Source: Phycisphaerales bacterium
GTDB lineage: Bacteria; Planctomycetota; Phycisphaerae; UBA1845
Assembly: GCA_020639095.1 (NCBI GenBank)
Contig: JACKHH010000014.1
Location: 1 to 64,000 of the forward strand
DNA length: 64,000 nt
Direction of reading: 5' to 3'
Shown: one piece after another, positions 35,678-45,358 of the stretch
Layout of the letters: each line of letters begins with the position of its first letter
Numbering within the stretch: the first letter of the stretch is position 1
The notes under the pieces: generated by a model
The model's input: only the letters and a program-made list of their open reading frames with translations
Database searches by the model: none
What the model was told of the DNA's origin: nothing
Program-made: the position numbers and the translations under genes

Positions 35678-37912
35678 ATGACCACCCGACACTGGGGCGG
35701 GGCGTTCGCGTTGCTGACTGCCGGGCTGTTCGTTGCGACGCACATGCCGGCGTGTCGGAACGCGCAGCCGCCCACCACGGACGGCTCGCCGGACCCCGGC
35801 GATGGTTCGGACCTGACGCCGGAACCGGGCAGCCTCGATGCATGGCTTGCCACCGTGTCCAGCGAGTCGTATTCCGGCGACCACGCCACTGAGCCCCCCA
35901 TCTACGCCAGCGATCTCATCCGCCGGCAATTCGAAAACGACGCGATCACCGAAAGCGAATACTTCGTGCAGAGCGCGCGGGCCGCGTTTCAACCGGACCT
36001 GCTCGACACCGCGTATCACGCCGAACGCGACCCGGGAATCGACCCCACGGTCCTGTTGCGGCGCACTCGCCTCGCATGGGATCGCCTCTCACCCGAAGCC
36101 CAGGCGGAATTGCAGCCTTACCTGCTCTCGTGCGACGATCCCGACAGCTTCTGGTACGACGCGCATCAGTCGTCTGCCCGTGCGATCACGCCAACGGCGC
36201 GCGTCCTCGACATGGAAAACCCAAGGCCCGACGGTTCGTATTGGCGCATCACGGGGCCGGCCGACTCGGACGACCGCCAGGCGCTGGTCGGCGAAGCTCT
36301 GGCCTACGCCTACGAACGATTCGCCGATCTTGGATTTCCCGAGCCGACCGAGTGGATTCGCGTGTCGCTGCGCGAGTCACTATCGAGCCCCGATTACTAC
36401 GGCGAGCAGTTCATGGCGCACATCGACGGCACGGACCGCTGCCACATCCTGCTGCGCAGCACGCTCGACGACGACGTCCTGCGCTCGACGACTGCTCACG
36501 AACTGTTTCACTGTTTCCAGGATTACGTGACCGCCGACGTGTCCGTCAGCGACGCCGGATGGGTCTGGGAATCATCGGCCGTCTGGTCCGAGGAGTTCGT
36601 GTATCCCGACATCAACCGGGAACATGAGTACGACGCCCAATTCTTCGAAAACCTGAACGATTACTTCTTCGACGCGCTGGGCACGCTCGAGTACGCAGCG
36701 TACATGTATTGGTTCTTCATCGATCAGCGCGCCGGAAAGACCGGCGAAGCCGCCCGCGACCTGTTCTTCGACATCTACGCCAACGGCACGCTGGAGGCGA
36801 TCACCGGTCGGCCCAATTTCTACGCGGAATTCAAGGACTATGCGCTGTGGAACCTGAACATGTCGCCGTTCAAGTTCTACGAGGATTTCGGCGGCGAACC
36901 GAGCGGCCGACCAAGCGGGTTCTCTTTCTCGCAAACGCAGGTCGATCAGGGATATCGCACGTACGGCACGATGTCGCTCGACGAGGGCGGTATCGCCTAT
37001 TACCTGTACACCTTCGACGACCTCGTGGACAAGGTCGTGTTCGACATGCACGAGATCAAGAAAACGGAGGCCAATCAGATCGGTGTGCAGATCGTCTATC
37101 GCATCGACGGCAATTGGACGCACGAAGACGTGTCCGCGCGCGACGAATTCAGCTTCTGCCGGTCGCGCCCCCATGAAGACCTGGACGCCATCATCTTCAT
37201 CGTCTCCAACGGCAATCTCGACTTCGACGACCCCAGCGCGCGCTTCAACGGTGAACTGGTGATCGACGCCACGCAGTGGTGCGCCCCGTCGTGGCATGGC
37301 GAGGTGGTGTGCGAATTCAACCGCAACGGGCAGTCGTATGATCCGAGCCAATGGGGATGTCTGGGGGCGTATCGCAACTCGGGCACACGACGTCTCGAAC
37401 AGAATCTGATCTTCGATGACGACTCGGGCAGATTCTATGTCGCCGATTACACGGCAAGCGAGTATGCCAACTACCACTGGTACTGTGAACCGGAGCCGTC
37501 AGCGGTCGCCGACGTCGTCGGATACGTGGCGTGGGAAAAAGAAGAGTATTCCATCGCGCTGAGTGAGACCGTTGTGCTGGATATCCCCGATGAGTGTCCC
37601 CCGGACTGCTTCGACGTTTCCTACAGCATCGAGCGCAGCGACGAGGATCCGCGTACCTACGAGCTTCGTTCACGTCACCTCGGCAACGTCGGCGACTACA
37701 CGTCGACCTATTCCATGTTCGACGTGCCGGGCAGCCTGGGATTGATGCAGGGGCATGTCCCCCACGTGGAAACCGACATCGATTACCATACGCTGTCGAT
37801 AACCATCCCGCCGGAACCGATGACGCTGACCATGTCCGAACAGGGCACGCTGTTGACCGGCAGTTACGTCGACGAGAACTGGACTTGCCGCGCCGAGTTT
37901 CTGTTCGAGTGA
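35678..37912 (+). CDS. Lipoprotein with HELFH motif, putative zinc metallopeptidase
   Basis: 744 residues. Signal MTTRHWGGAFALLTAGLFVA ends near MPAC (Cys27), then an Asp/Pro-rich linker (TTDGSPDPGDGSDLTPEPG). Around residue 275, STTAHELFHCFQ gives an HExxH zinc motif, followed by WVWESSAVWSEEFVYPD, where Glu residues some 20-25 positions on could be the third ligand, as in gluzincins. ALWNLNMSPFKFYEDF and a beta-rich C-terminal half follow. GGAG lies upstream of the ATG. Peptidase activity is inferred from the motif only. Confidence 0.72.
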   Translation: MTTRHWGGAFALLTAGLFVATHMPACRNAQPPTTDGSPDPGDGSDLTPEPGSLDAWLATVSSESYSGDHATEPPIYASDLIRRQFENDAITESEYFVQSARAAFQPDLLDTAYHAERDPGIDPTVLLRRTRLAWDRLSPEAQAELQPYLLSCDDPDSFWYDAHQSSARAITPTARVLDMENPRPDGSYWRITGPADSDDRQALVGEALAYAYERFADLGFPEPTEWIRVSLRESLSSPDYYGEQFMAHIDGTDRCHILLRSTLDDDVLRSTTAHELFHCFQDYVTADVSVSDAGWVWESSAVWSEEFVYPDINREHEYDAQFFENLNDYFFDALGTLEYAAYMYWFFIDQRAGKTGEAARDLFFDIYANGTLEAITGRPNFYAEFKDYALWNLNMSPFKFYEDFGGEPSGRPSGFSFSQTQVDQGYRTYGTMSLDEGGIAYYLYTFDDLVDKVVFDMHEIKKTEANQIGVQIVYRIDGNWTHEDVSARDEFSFCRSRPHEDLDAIIFIVSNGNLDFDDPSARFNGELVIDATQWCAPSWHGEVVCEFNRNGQSYDPSQWGCLGAYRNSGTRRLEQNLIFDDDSGRFYVADYTASEYANYHWYCEPEPSAVADVVGYVAWEKEEYSIALSETVVLDIPDECPPDCFDVSYSIERSDEDPRTYELRSRHLGNVGDYTSTYSMFDVPGSLGLMQGHVPHVETDIDYHTLSITIPPEPMTLTMSEQGTLLTGSYVDENWTCRAEFLFE

Positions 37913-38045
37913 CACGTCGCGCCCGCCGGGACCGAGGGCCTGCGCGGTATGCATGCGGCAGCGCTACCGATGCGCAGTCGCCGGTCGGCATCACGCAATC
38001 ATCGAAAAGTTCACTCGCAAAGTGCGGGACGCGAGAGTGCGGAAT

Positions 38046-38879
38046 TCAGGACCCGTCGGGTTTCCAGTCGCGCGGCGATGATCCGTCCACGCGGATGTCG
38101 TCAAGACGAGGATCGAGCCCCTTCTCGAAACGCATTACCAATTCAATCGGCGCACTGTCATTTACGAATTGGCCGGTGACCTTGTACAGCGTCACGCCAC
38201 GCTCCGAGCCGAACGCGTCCCTAGCGTTCACCTTCGTCGATTGAAGCTGGCCGTGCGTCTCGATGACGGACTCCAGCCAGCCCGCCAGTTGCTCGGCCGT
38301 GACGTCATCCTGGAACTTCTCCGTCCCGAGATCGTTACGCCATTCCTCAGCACGCGTTGTCAGTTCACTCGTTGGGCTGGTCAGCACCTTGACCGCGACC
38401 TTTCCCTGTGCGGTCATCGCCTGAACACCGAAGATCAGGAAGCCGAGCAGGAATTGGAGGCAGCCGCCCGCAAGCCCGAGCGGGATCGCGGTAATTGCAA
38501 CGCCCCGTCCGCGTCGCCGACGCTTGCGGGTGCGAAAGATGCCGACAATGCCGAGAATCGACGCCAGCAGCCCCCCCGCAAGCCCAATCAATCCACCTAC
38601 GACCAGCCCGCGGTTGCCCATCAACCCACGAAACGCAAGCGCTACCCACGGCGCCAGCAGCAGAACCGCGAGCAGAAAGCCGCCCCACGCAGCCCAGCTT
38701 CGCGGCGGAACGGCAGAGTCGAGCATCATCTCAGCCGTCATGTTCGCCGGTAGCGGTCCCATTGCAGACTCGTCCACGGCGTCGGCGGTGAGTTCCGCGC
38801 CGCAGGTCCCGCAATGGTGGGCGTCGATCGGATTGGGCGACCCACAGGTTTGGCAGGATCGGTCGAGGGATTCGGTCAT
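38046..38879 (-). CDS. Double-zinc-ribbon membrane protein (DUF4190-like)
   Basis: 277 residues from ATG 38879. The N-terminal ribbon is CQTCGSPNPIDAHHCGTCG at residues 9-27, then an acidic linker and membrane segments AWGGFLLAVLLLAPWVALAF, LVVGGLIGLAGGLLASILGI and GLAGGCLQFLLGFLIFGVQA, the last pair resembling DUF4190. The C-terminal soluble domain (VTLYKVTGQFVNDSAPIELV) is cystatin/NTF-like by eye, uncertain. Function unknown. Confidence 0.72.
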   Translation of the reverse strand: MTESLDRSCQTCGSPNPIDAHHCGTCGAELTADAVDESAMGPLPANMTAEMMLDSAVPPRSWAAWGGFLLAVLLLAPWVALAFRGLMGNRGLVVGGLIGLAGGLLASILGIVGIFRTRKRRRRGRGVAITAIPLGLAGGCLQFLLGFLIFGVQAMTAQGKVAVKVLTSPTSELTTRAEEWRNDLGTEKFQDDVTAEQLAGWLESVIETHGQLQSTKVNARDAFGSERGVTLYKVTGQFVNDSAPIELVMRFEKGLDPRLDDIRVDGSSPRDWKPDGS

Positions 38880-39283
38880 GGGGGCTATTGGACCATGCGG
38901 CAGATGCCTCGACAACCCCCGCATTTCATCGAAATCTAGCTGCGAACGGAACTTATCCGTTCTTGACGGGACATTTTGAATGCCTTTAGTATTAGCGCGG
39001 CCTCGACGTCGCGGCGGTCCCTGTGAATTATCGCGGGCGTTGCGGCTTGAGGAGGGTGTTTGCCCGCGGCCCGCATGGGTCGGCAAATGCTCAGCGGCGA
39101 CCATGCCACAACGGATTCCATGGTCGTCCAGCGCGGAAAGGAAGTTTTGGCGGGGAGAGTTTGTTCATCCTCGTTGCCTGCCACTGCACCGTGCAGCGGC
39201 GTGCGAAATAGTGTCCGACACGACGCTCAGCCGGCTCTCTGGAGAGATCGGTTCCAAGCATCAGCCCCCAAGGAGTGTACCCG
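38880..39283. other. Intergenic region, nothing recognised
   Basis: About 400 bases between divergent genes. No repeat family copy, RNA gene or supported small coding sequence was found; it should hold the promoters of both neighbours. Confidence 0.4.
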
Positions 39284-42200
39284 ATGAGTCGATCCGTCCG
39301 CGGCGCAATGGCTGTGAGTTTCGTGCTGCTGATTGCGCTCGGTATCTGGTTTGGTTGCGCAGGTGATCTGCCGCAACTCGTCATCGGCCCGAACGTGACG
39401 GGGAACCAACCACCGGTACTCGAGATTCTCACACCGTCGAGCAGTCAGTCGCTGAACCAGGGAGAGAGGCTTTCGGTCGCGTGGACGGACAGCGACCCCG
39501 ACTCTGCCGCACTGATTTCGTTTACGCTGGTGGACGTTGACTCTGGAATTGAGATTCCCCTGGTCACGTCGATTCCGGAAAACGACACGGCTGCCGCCGA
39601 CAACATCGGTCTCGCGACGGCGCTGGTGCCGCTGGGATCGTACAATTTGCGCGGGGATATCTCCGACGGGATCAATCCCACGGTTTCGGTTTTTGCAAAC
39701 GTTGAAGGCGCTGTCGGCACGCGCGTGGTGATTCAAGTCGGCGAGCCGGGCACGAACCCGCTGAGCGTTCCACCGCGCATCAAAGTCACGCTTCCCAACT
39801 TCAATCTTGGCGTAGCGCAGGACGACACGCTGACGATTTCCGTGCGACCCACCGCCAATCTTGCCGACGGTACCACGCCTTACGATCCCGATAGCGATGC
39901 AGAACTCTATATCGTGCTCGACCTTGACGAGGATCCGGAAAACGATTCGCCGCTCATTCCCGACCCGAGCAAGATTATTCTGCTTCGCCAGTCGACGATT
40001 ACGCAGGGGGACGCGGAAGTCCAAACATTCACCATTCCGGTCGACTTGGCTGTGATCCCGCCGCGCGCGGATGGAAAGCCTTACTACGTTCGCGCGACGA
40101 TTGTCGACGTGGGCAACCCGGCCGTACACGCATACGCATCCGGTGCGATCAATATCCTTCGTTCGGCGACCGGTGTGGTCGACCTTTCGTTTGTTGGTAC
40201 CACATTGTCGGGCGCGCGGTTCCAGGGATTCAACCCTGGATCCTGGTTGGGCTCAGATATGTCACACGTCGGCGATTTCGACGGCGACGGCATCGATGAC
40301 TTCGTGCTGGTCGCCCGCTTCGGCAACCCGCGTAACTTCGGGAACATCGGCGAGGCGTACCTGATTTATGGACTTCCCAATACGCGCTTCGGCGGCACGA
40401 ACAACGTGAACAGCGTCAGTACGACGATTGACGGCGTGATCATTGAAGGTCCACCCAACAGGCTGTCGCCGCTGCACACAGATGATCCTCTCGCCACGCC
40501 GCAAGGAATCACGAGCGTATCCTGGGTTCCGGACCTGTCGGGTGACGGTCGACCGGACATCCTCTTCGGCATGCCGATGGTCGACGGCATGTATCAGGGT
40601 CGCGACGACGATCCTGGCGACAACGCGGATACGCAGGCTGTCGCTTTGAGTTTCCTTCAGGACTTCCAGGAGCGCTTGCTCAACGGTGACACGGATACGT
40701 CTGTCGACGATGACTTCCAGGGCTTCACGGACACCTATATCGATCGCACGCAGCCCAATGCATCCTTTGGCACCGAGGAAACGATCAAGTTCTTTGCGAG
40801 CGTACCGGCTGACACGCAAACGCCAGAGCGTTTCGCGTTGATCGGTATCGACGTACAGAGCGTGCTCGACCTGTTTCCAACGACGAATACGGATGACATT
40901 CAGGACTTGTCGGTCACGCTGACGTTGCAGAGTGAAGGCAATGCGTTTTTCACGGCCGACACCTTCACGGTGCACCAGCTGCGGCCGGGCCTCGCGATCG
41001 ACGACAATCTGACCTACAACGATTTCAACGCGGATGGCGTACCCGGCCCGACCGCCGAGACGGACTATCTTGACGATGAAATCGATAAGTCAGTCATCTT
41101 CCTCACCAGCGGCGTCGGCGTGGAAGTGCGCATCGACCTGACTGACGTCGTGCAAGCGATTCTGGATGGCGAAGGTGGATCGCTCGACTTGATCTTGGTC
41201 CCGGTTGAGGCGCTGACCGAGGACGCTTCCCTGCGAAGTAGCGAAGCGCTCGTCGGCCGGCCGGAATTGCAAGTCTCTTTCAGTCAGCAGTTGAATGATG
41301 CGCCCAACGTGGGGTGCTATCCTGATCTCTGGACCAACAACGTTTCCGACGGTCCCGATGATACCGCGAATGGTCTAGGCGTGGACTCGACGCTCGAATC
41401 CCAGGGCGCCGCATTCCTGCTGTACAGCGACAATCGTGATTCCGAGCCGACCATTGAAGGTGCGACGCGCCTGCGAACCACGACCGTTGCACTCGAGCTT
41501 GTTGGCCAGGAGGACGTCGGTGGCGGCATCGGACCACAAACGTTGACGCAAGACAGCCTGATCTTCGACCTGGATCAAGGATTCATCGGGTTCGATACGA
41601 CGCAGATTGGCGGCGACATTCGCCAGGAAGCGACGGTTCCGGGGACGGCGATTACGCAGGGCTGCCGCATTGCCGCAAGTTGGTGGGAGTTCATCAACAA
41701 TGGTAACCCCGGCGCTGCCGATGCACGCACCGATTTGTTTGGCAACCATGTGCGCTCGATGCCGGATATCAACAACGACTTCACCTCTGAGCTGTTGATT
41801 TCCGCGCCGCGCAACGAAGTCTACATGCAGCAACTCAACCTGCTCGAGTTCGCCGATCTGACCATCTCGAATTCGACAGTGTTCGAAGGCAGCATCGCGG
41901 TCATTCGCGGATTCAACTACGTGGCTTCCGGGTTGTTTGACGACTCGGAGGGCAACGTCACGATTCCCGGTCGGTTTGTGCCGGATGAGGGATCGTGCCC
42001 CGACGATGGCCGCAATGGCCCCGGCCGCCCCTCCGGCGGATTCGACATCTTCGCTGAGGATCCAAGCGATTTCCTGGACGGCGCGGAGTACGCCGGCGAC
42101 ATCAATCTTGACGGTGTTCCGGACATTGTCTGTGGGGCAAAGCTCAACGACCTGGGTGGCGGACTCATCGACACCGGCGCCGTGTACATCATCTATGGTC

Positions 42201-43195
42201 GACGTCCTGTCGGTAACGTTCTGCTCAATCGCCTGGACGACCCCATTCTGCGTCCACCGACGCTGCGCATTCGTGGTGAAACCACCGGTGACATGATCGG
42301 CGGCGTTCAGAACAAGGGACTGGATGTTAACGGCGACCGCGTCGACGACATTTTCTTCAGTTCGCCGACGGTAGATTTCGGCGGGGTATCCGCCGGTGTG
42401 TGCGGCGATACCGATGGTAACGGAATTCGCGACAGCAATGATCTCGACCTGAGCCTGTTCAACACCTGTCAGGGCAACTTCGGCGACGAGGTGTTCACCG
42501 ACGACCAAATCGGCGCCCGCTCGTGCAAGGCGTTCGACTTTGACAACGACCGCGACATCGACGGTGACGACCGCAACACGTTCGACTGCCTGGTTTCAGG
42601 ATTCAGCAACTGCTGCCCGGTCGACAACGGTTTCGTCGGGGTCATCTTTGGTGACATCAATCTTGACGGTGACCGAACGCTTTCGCAGATCGCGACGAAT
42701 GACTTGCCGGGCATCAAATTCTTCGGCGCCAGTGCCGGAGACCGCGCAGGCGAGGACGTGATCAGCGCAGGTGACTTCAATCGCGACGGCTTCGGTGACA
42801 TGCTCATCGCCGCCCCGGGCGTGCGCTTCACCGACGCGAATGGTCGCGAGCGCATGGGCGTTGCTTACCTGATCTTCGGCGGCACCCATCTTGATGGAAA
42901 CCGCACCTACTCGCTTGATCAGGTGGGTACTTCGGAGCTTCCGGGTATCGTCTTCCAGACGCCGTTCTTCGCGGGCCGGCCGAACGAGGCGCCGATCGAT
43001 CACGTCGGATTCCTCGGCGACATCAACGGTGACGGGTTCGACGACATCGGTCTGGGCATCACGCGCGCGGACTTCCTCGACACGACGCTGCCGCAGAATC
43101 CGAACGATCCAGGCACGAACCCGAACATCGGTCGCCGCCCGGACGACGGCAACGTGTACATCGTGTACGGCAACAACACCGGTTCGAACCAGTAG
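39284..43195 (+). CDS. Giant FG-GAP repeat lipoprotein with internal dockerin-like segment
   Basis: 1303 residues. Lipoprotein signal AVSFVLLIALGIWFGC (Cys25). Residues to about 300 contain Ig/cadherin-like beta domains. FG-GAP (integrin alpha propeller) Ca loops follow: DFDGDGIDDFVLVARFG, DLSGDGRPDILFGMP, DINNDFTSELLISAP, DINLDGVPDIVCGAK, DVNGDRVDDIFFSSP, DFNRDGFGDMLIAAPG and DINGDGFDDIGLGI, several followed by VYIIYG-type strands. Near residue 1050 a dockerin-like insert (DTDGNGIRDSNDLDL, DFDNDRDIDGDDR) interrupts the propeller. AAGGAG lies 8 nt before ATG 39284. Surface adhesion or matrix role is inferred. Confidence 0.87.
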   Translation: MSRSVRGAMAVSFVLLIALGIWFGCAGDLPQLVIGPNVTGNQPPVLEILTPSSSQSLNQGERLSVAWTDSDPDSAALISFTLVDVDSGIEIPLVTSIPENDTAAADNIGLATALVPLGSYNLRGDISDGINPTVSVFANVEGAVGTRVVIQVGEPGTNPLSVPPRIKVTLPNFNLGVAQDDTLTISVRPTANLADGTTPYDPDSDAELYIVLDLDEDPENDSPLIPDPSKIILLRQSTITQGDAEVQTFTIPVDLAVIPPRADGKPYYVRATIVDVGNPAVHAYASGAINILRSATGVVDLSFVGTTLSGARFQGFNPGSWLGSDMSHVGDFDGDGIDDFVLVARFGNPRNFGNIGEAYLIYGLPNTRFGGTNNVNSVSTTIDGVIIEGPPNRLSPLHTDDPLATPQGITSVSWVPDLSGDGRPDILFGMPMVDGMYQGRDDDPGDNADTQAVALSFLQDFQERLLNGDTDTSVDDDFQGFTDTYIDRTQPNASFGTEETIKFFASVPADTQTPERFALIGIDVQSVLDLFPTTNTDDIQDLSVTLTLQSEGNAFFTADTFTVHQLRPGLAIDDNLTYNDFNADGVPGPTAETDYLDDEIDKSVIFLTSGVGVEVRIDLTDVVQAILDGEGGSLDLILVPVEALTEDASLRSSEALVGRPELQVSFSQQLNDAPNVGCYPDLWTNNVSDGPDDTANGLGVDSTLESQGAAFLLYSDNRDSEPTIEGATRLRTTTVALELVGQEDVGGGIGPQTLTQDSLIFDLDQGFIGFDTTQIGGDIRQEATVPGTAITQGCRIAASWWEFINNGNPGAADARTDLFGNHVRSMPDINNDFTSELLISAPRNEVYMQQLNLLEFADLTISNSTVFEGSIAVIRGFNYVASGLFDDSEGNVTIPGRFVPDEGSCPDDGRNGPGRPSGGFDIFAEDPSDFLDGAEYAGDINLDGVPDIVCGAKLNDLGGGLIDTGAVYIIYGRRPVGNVLLNRLDDPILRPPTLRIRGETTGDMIGGVQNKGLDVNGDRVDDIFFSSPTVDFGGVSAGVCGDTDGNGIRDSNDLDLSLFNTCQGNFGDEVFTDDQIGARSCKAFDFDNDRDIDGDDRNTFDCLVSGFSNCCPVDNGFVGVIFGDINLDGDRTLSQIATNDLPGIKFFGASAGDRAGEDVISAGDFNRDGFGDMLIAAPGVRFTDANGRERMGVAYLIFGGTHLDGNRTYSLDQVGTSELPGIVFQTPFFAGRPNEAPIDHVGFLGDINGDGFDDIGLGITRADFLDTTLPQNPNDPGTNPNIGRRPDDGNVYIVYGNNTGSNQ

Positions 43196-43225
43196 CCGGG
43201 TTGTCGACTGCAATCTGACTCCTGC

Positions 43226-43263
43226 ACCGGCTCGCGGTTCCGTACGGGATCGCGAGCCGGTTT
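43226..43263 (+). terminator. Terminator-like hairpin after the FG-GAP gene
   Basis: A perfect 11-bp stem ACCGGCTCGCG/CGCGAGCCGGT with a 14-nt loop is followed by TT and then the uvrC -10. The T-run is short, so termination strength is uncertain. Confidence 0.55.
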
Positions 43264-43265
43264 CG

Positions 43266-43273
43266 TATACAAT
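43266..43273 (+). promoter_or_regulatory. Predicted -10 element of uvrC, leaderless spacing
   Basis: TATACAAT lies 8 nt before the uvrC ATG, and the gene has no SD. Transcription would start at or next to the ATG. No good -35 was seen. Confidence 0.4.
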
Positions 43274-43281
43274 CCCACACC

Positions 43282-44673
43282 ATGACCGCTGACGCGCGAC
43301 AGGAACACCTGCGCAAGACCATCGCCGCATTGCCGAAATCGCCCGGTGTCTACCTGATGAAGGACCCGGCTGGTACCGTTCTGTACATTGGGAAAGCCAA
43401 GGATCTGCGTTCGCGGGTGAGCAGCTACTTCCAACCCGGAGCCGATCTGCTCAACACCCGCGGACCCGAAATCGCGCGCATGGTTACGCTGGTCGCGAAC
43501 ATCGACCACCTCGAATGCGAGACCGAAGTCGACGCGTTGCTCAAAGAAGCTCGCCTGATCAAAGACATTCAGCCGCCCCACAACGCCGCGCTCAAGGATG
43601 ACAAGACGTTTCCGTACCTGGAGATCACCACGGGCGACGACTTCCCGGGCGTCTTCGTTACGCGCACGCCGCGGCACAAGGGGAGCAAGCTATACGGCCC
43701 CTTCGCATCGGCTGGCGGGGTGCGCGACGCGGTCAATGCCCTGCAAAAGGTGTTCAAGTTTCGCACGTGCGAGCTTGAGATTCTGGACGGCGACGAGTCG
43801 CGGCGGTTCTTTCGCCCGTGCCTGCTACACGCGATCAACCAGTGTACCGCGCCCTGCGCCGACCTGATCAGCAAGGAGGCGTATCGCAAGGACATCGACC
43901 GGCTTAAGGGGTTCCTCAAGTCGAAACGTTCGACGCTCATCCGCAGCATGCAAAAGGAGATGGAGCAGGCAGCCGCGGACTTGCGCTACGAAGAGGCCGC
44001 CACGATTCGCGATCGCATCAAAGCCATCGAGTCGCTCTCGCTTTCCGGCGACGTCGAGGAGGATCGTCAGGTCGAGGTGTTCTACGTCGACCCGACGAAG
44101 GGGCTCGACAAACTCGCGGACGTGCTCGACCTGGAGGACCGGCCCAGGAGCATCGAAGGCATCGACATCGCCAACTTGCAGGGCACGGAATCGGTCGGCT
44201 CGCTCGTGTGCTTCATCGACGGGCGGGCGTTCAAGCCGGGCTACAAACGCTTCCAGATCAAAACGGTGACCGGGCAGGATGACTACGCGATGATCCGCGA
44301 GGTCATTCGCCGGCGTTATCGTCATGCCGCGACGGGCGACGAACTCTATCCCGACATCATCCTGATCGACGGCGGACTCGGGCAGCTGCACTCCGCCCTT
44401 GAAGCCTTCAACGAAATGGACGTACGCCCGCCGATGGTGATCTCGCTGGCGAAGAAAGAGGAACTCGTCTACGTGCAGGCGCGGACCGCGCCGATCAAGA
44501 TGGCACGCAACAACGACGCGCTCAGGCTGCTCCAGCAGGTGCGCGACGAAGCCCACCGCTTCGCGCAGCACTACCACCACATCCTGCGCCGCAAACGCAC
44601 CTTTGAGGAGGATGTCCGCGACGGCAGGCGTCCGCCGAACCCTCGCGGACCCGCCGTCGAAGGCACGAATTAA
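43282..44673 (+). CDS. uvrC: Excinuclease ABC subunit C, short form without helix-hairpin-helix tail
   Basis: 463 residues; most UvrC proteins are near 600. Present in order: GIY-YIG nuclease (GVYLMKDPAGTVLYIGKAKDLRSRV, residues 22-46 region) for the 3' incision, RTCELEIL and Cys-containing NQCTAPC, the UVR motif binding UvrB (MQKEMEQAAADLRYEEAATI), and the RNase H-like domain for the 5' incision (GIDIANLQG, ILIDGGLGQL, FAQHYHH). The protein ends just after this; the tandem HhH DNA-binding domain is absent. The stop is followed by noncoding sequence, not a frameshifted HhH that I can see. Confidence 0.95.
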   Translation: MTADARQEHLRKTIAALPKSPGVYLMKDPAGTVLYIGKAKDLRSRVSSYFQPGADLLNTRGPEIARMVTLVANIDHLECETEVDALLKEARLIKDIQPPHNAALKDDKTFPYLEITTGDDFPGVFVTRTPRHKGSKLYGPFASAGGVRDAVNALQKVFKFRTCELEILDGDESRRFFRPCLLHAINQCTAPCADLISKEAYRKDIDRLKGFLKSKRSTLIRSMQKEMEQAAADLRYEEAATIRDRIKAIESLSLSGDVEEDRQVEVFYVDPTKGLDKLADVLDLEDRPRSIEGIDIANLQGTESVGSLVCFIDGRAFKPGYKRFQIKTVTGQDDYAMIREVIRRRYRHAATGDELYPDIILIDGGLGQLHSALEAFNEMDVRPPMVISLAKKEELVYVQARTAPIKMARNNDALRLLQQVRDEAHRFAQHYHHILRRKRTFEEDVRDGRRPPNPRGPAVEGTN

Positions 44674-44920
44674 CAGATCGCAGGTATTAAGTCCGCAAGC
44701 ATCACGTTGCTGGGGCAGGGAATTCCGCAACGGGATGAATTGGGGCTCCTACCCGATACCGTTTCCCGTGCGAATTAACGAGGATAACCTTGACCAGCGG
44801 AGTGTGCGCCAACCATACCTCCAATATCGGCCTGACAACCCCCGGCGCGCACCGCTGGTTTTTTGCGCGCGCAGCGCGACCGCACCCCATATTTGGCAGC
44901 GATCGCTCTAACGGTTTGGC

Positions 44921-45358
44921 TTAGCTGGCGACGGCTTCCGCGCGTGCCGGTGCGGACTTGCACGCCTGATGGAACGTGTCCACGAAGCGATCGAGCGCGG
45001 CGCGGAACTGCTGACGCACCCATTCCGGGTTCACGTCGGCGAGCGACGCACGCGCGGTGGTCGACTCGACCGGCTTGTTGCCGGGCACGATGATTTCGGT
45101 GTGGGCTTCGACGCGCTCCAAGCCGTACATGCGGAACGCGAGCAGCAGGTACCCGTTCTCCGTCAAGCCGAATTTGTAGACGCGCGTGCCGGCATCACAG
45201 TCCGGCGACGACACGGTAAATCCGTGCGCCGTCGTGAACTGATCGAACTCGTGGAACGACGGTCCGATCCAGTCGTGAGCGATCTGTTCGAAACGCTCGC
45301 GCCAGTGCTTCTTGACCGGTTCGAGTTTGCCGAGAAACGTCTGCTGCCACTTGTCCAT
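44921..45358 (-). CDS. Hypothetical protein
   Basis: 145 residues from the ATG at 45358, which has GAGGAG 7 nt upstream. Soluble and mixed alpha/beta: an N-terminal amphipathic helix (KWQQTFLGKLEPVKKHWRER), DWIGPSFHEFDQFTTAHGF, then strands VYKFGLTENGYLLLAFRMYG and VEAHTEIIVPG, and a helical C-terminus ending in an Ala-rich tail. No family recognised. Convergent with uvrC, which ends 250 nt away. Confidence 0.7.
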   Translation of the reverse strand: MDKWQQTFLGKLEPVKKHWRERFEQIAHDWIGPSFHEFDQFTTAHGFTVSSPDCDAGTRVYKFGLTENGYLLLAFRMYGLERVEAHTEIIVPGNKPVESTTARASLADVNPEWVRQQFRAALDRFVDTFHQACKSAPARAEAVAS

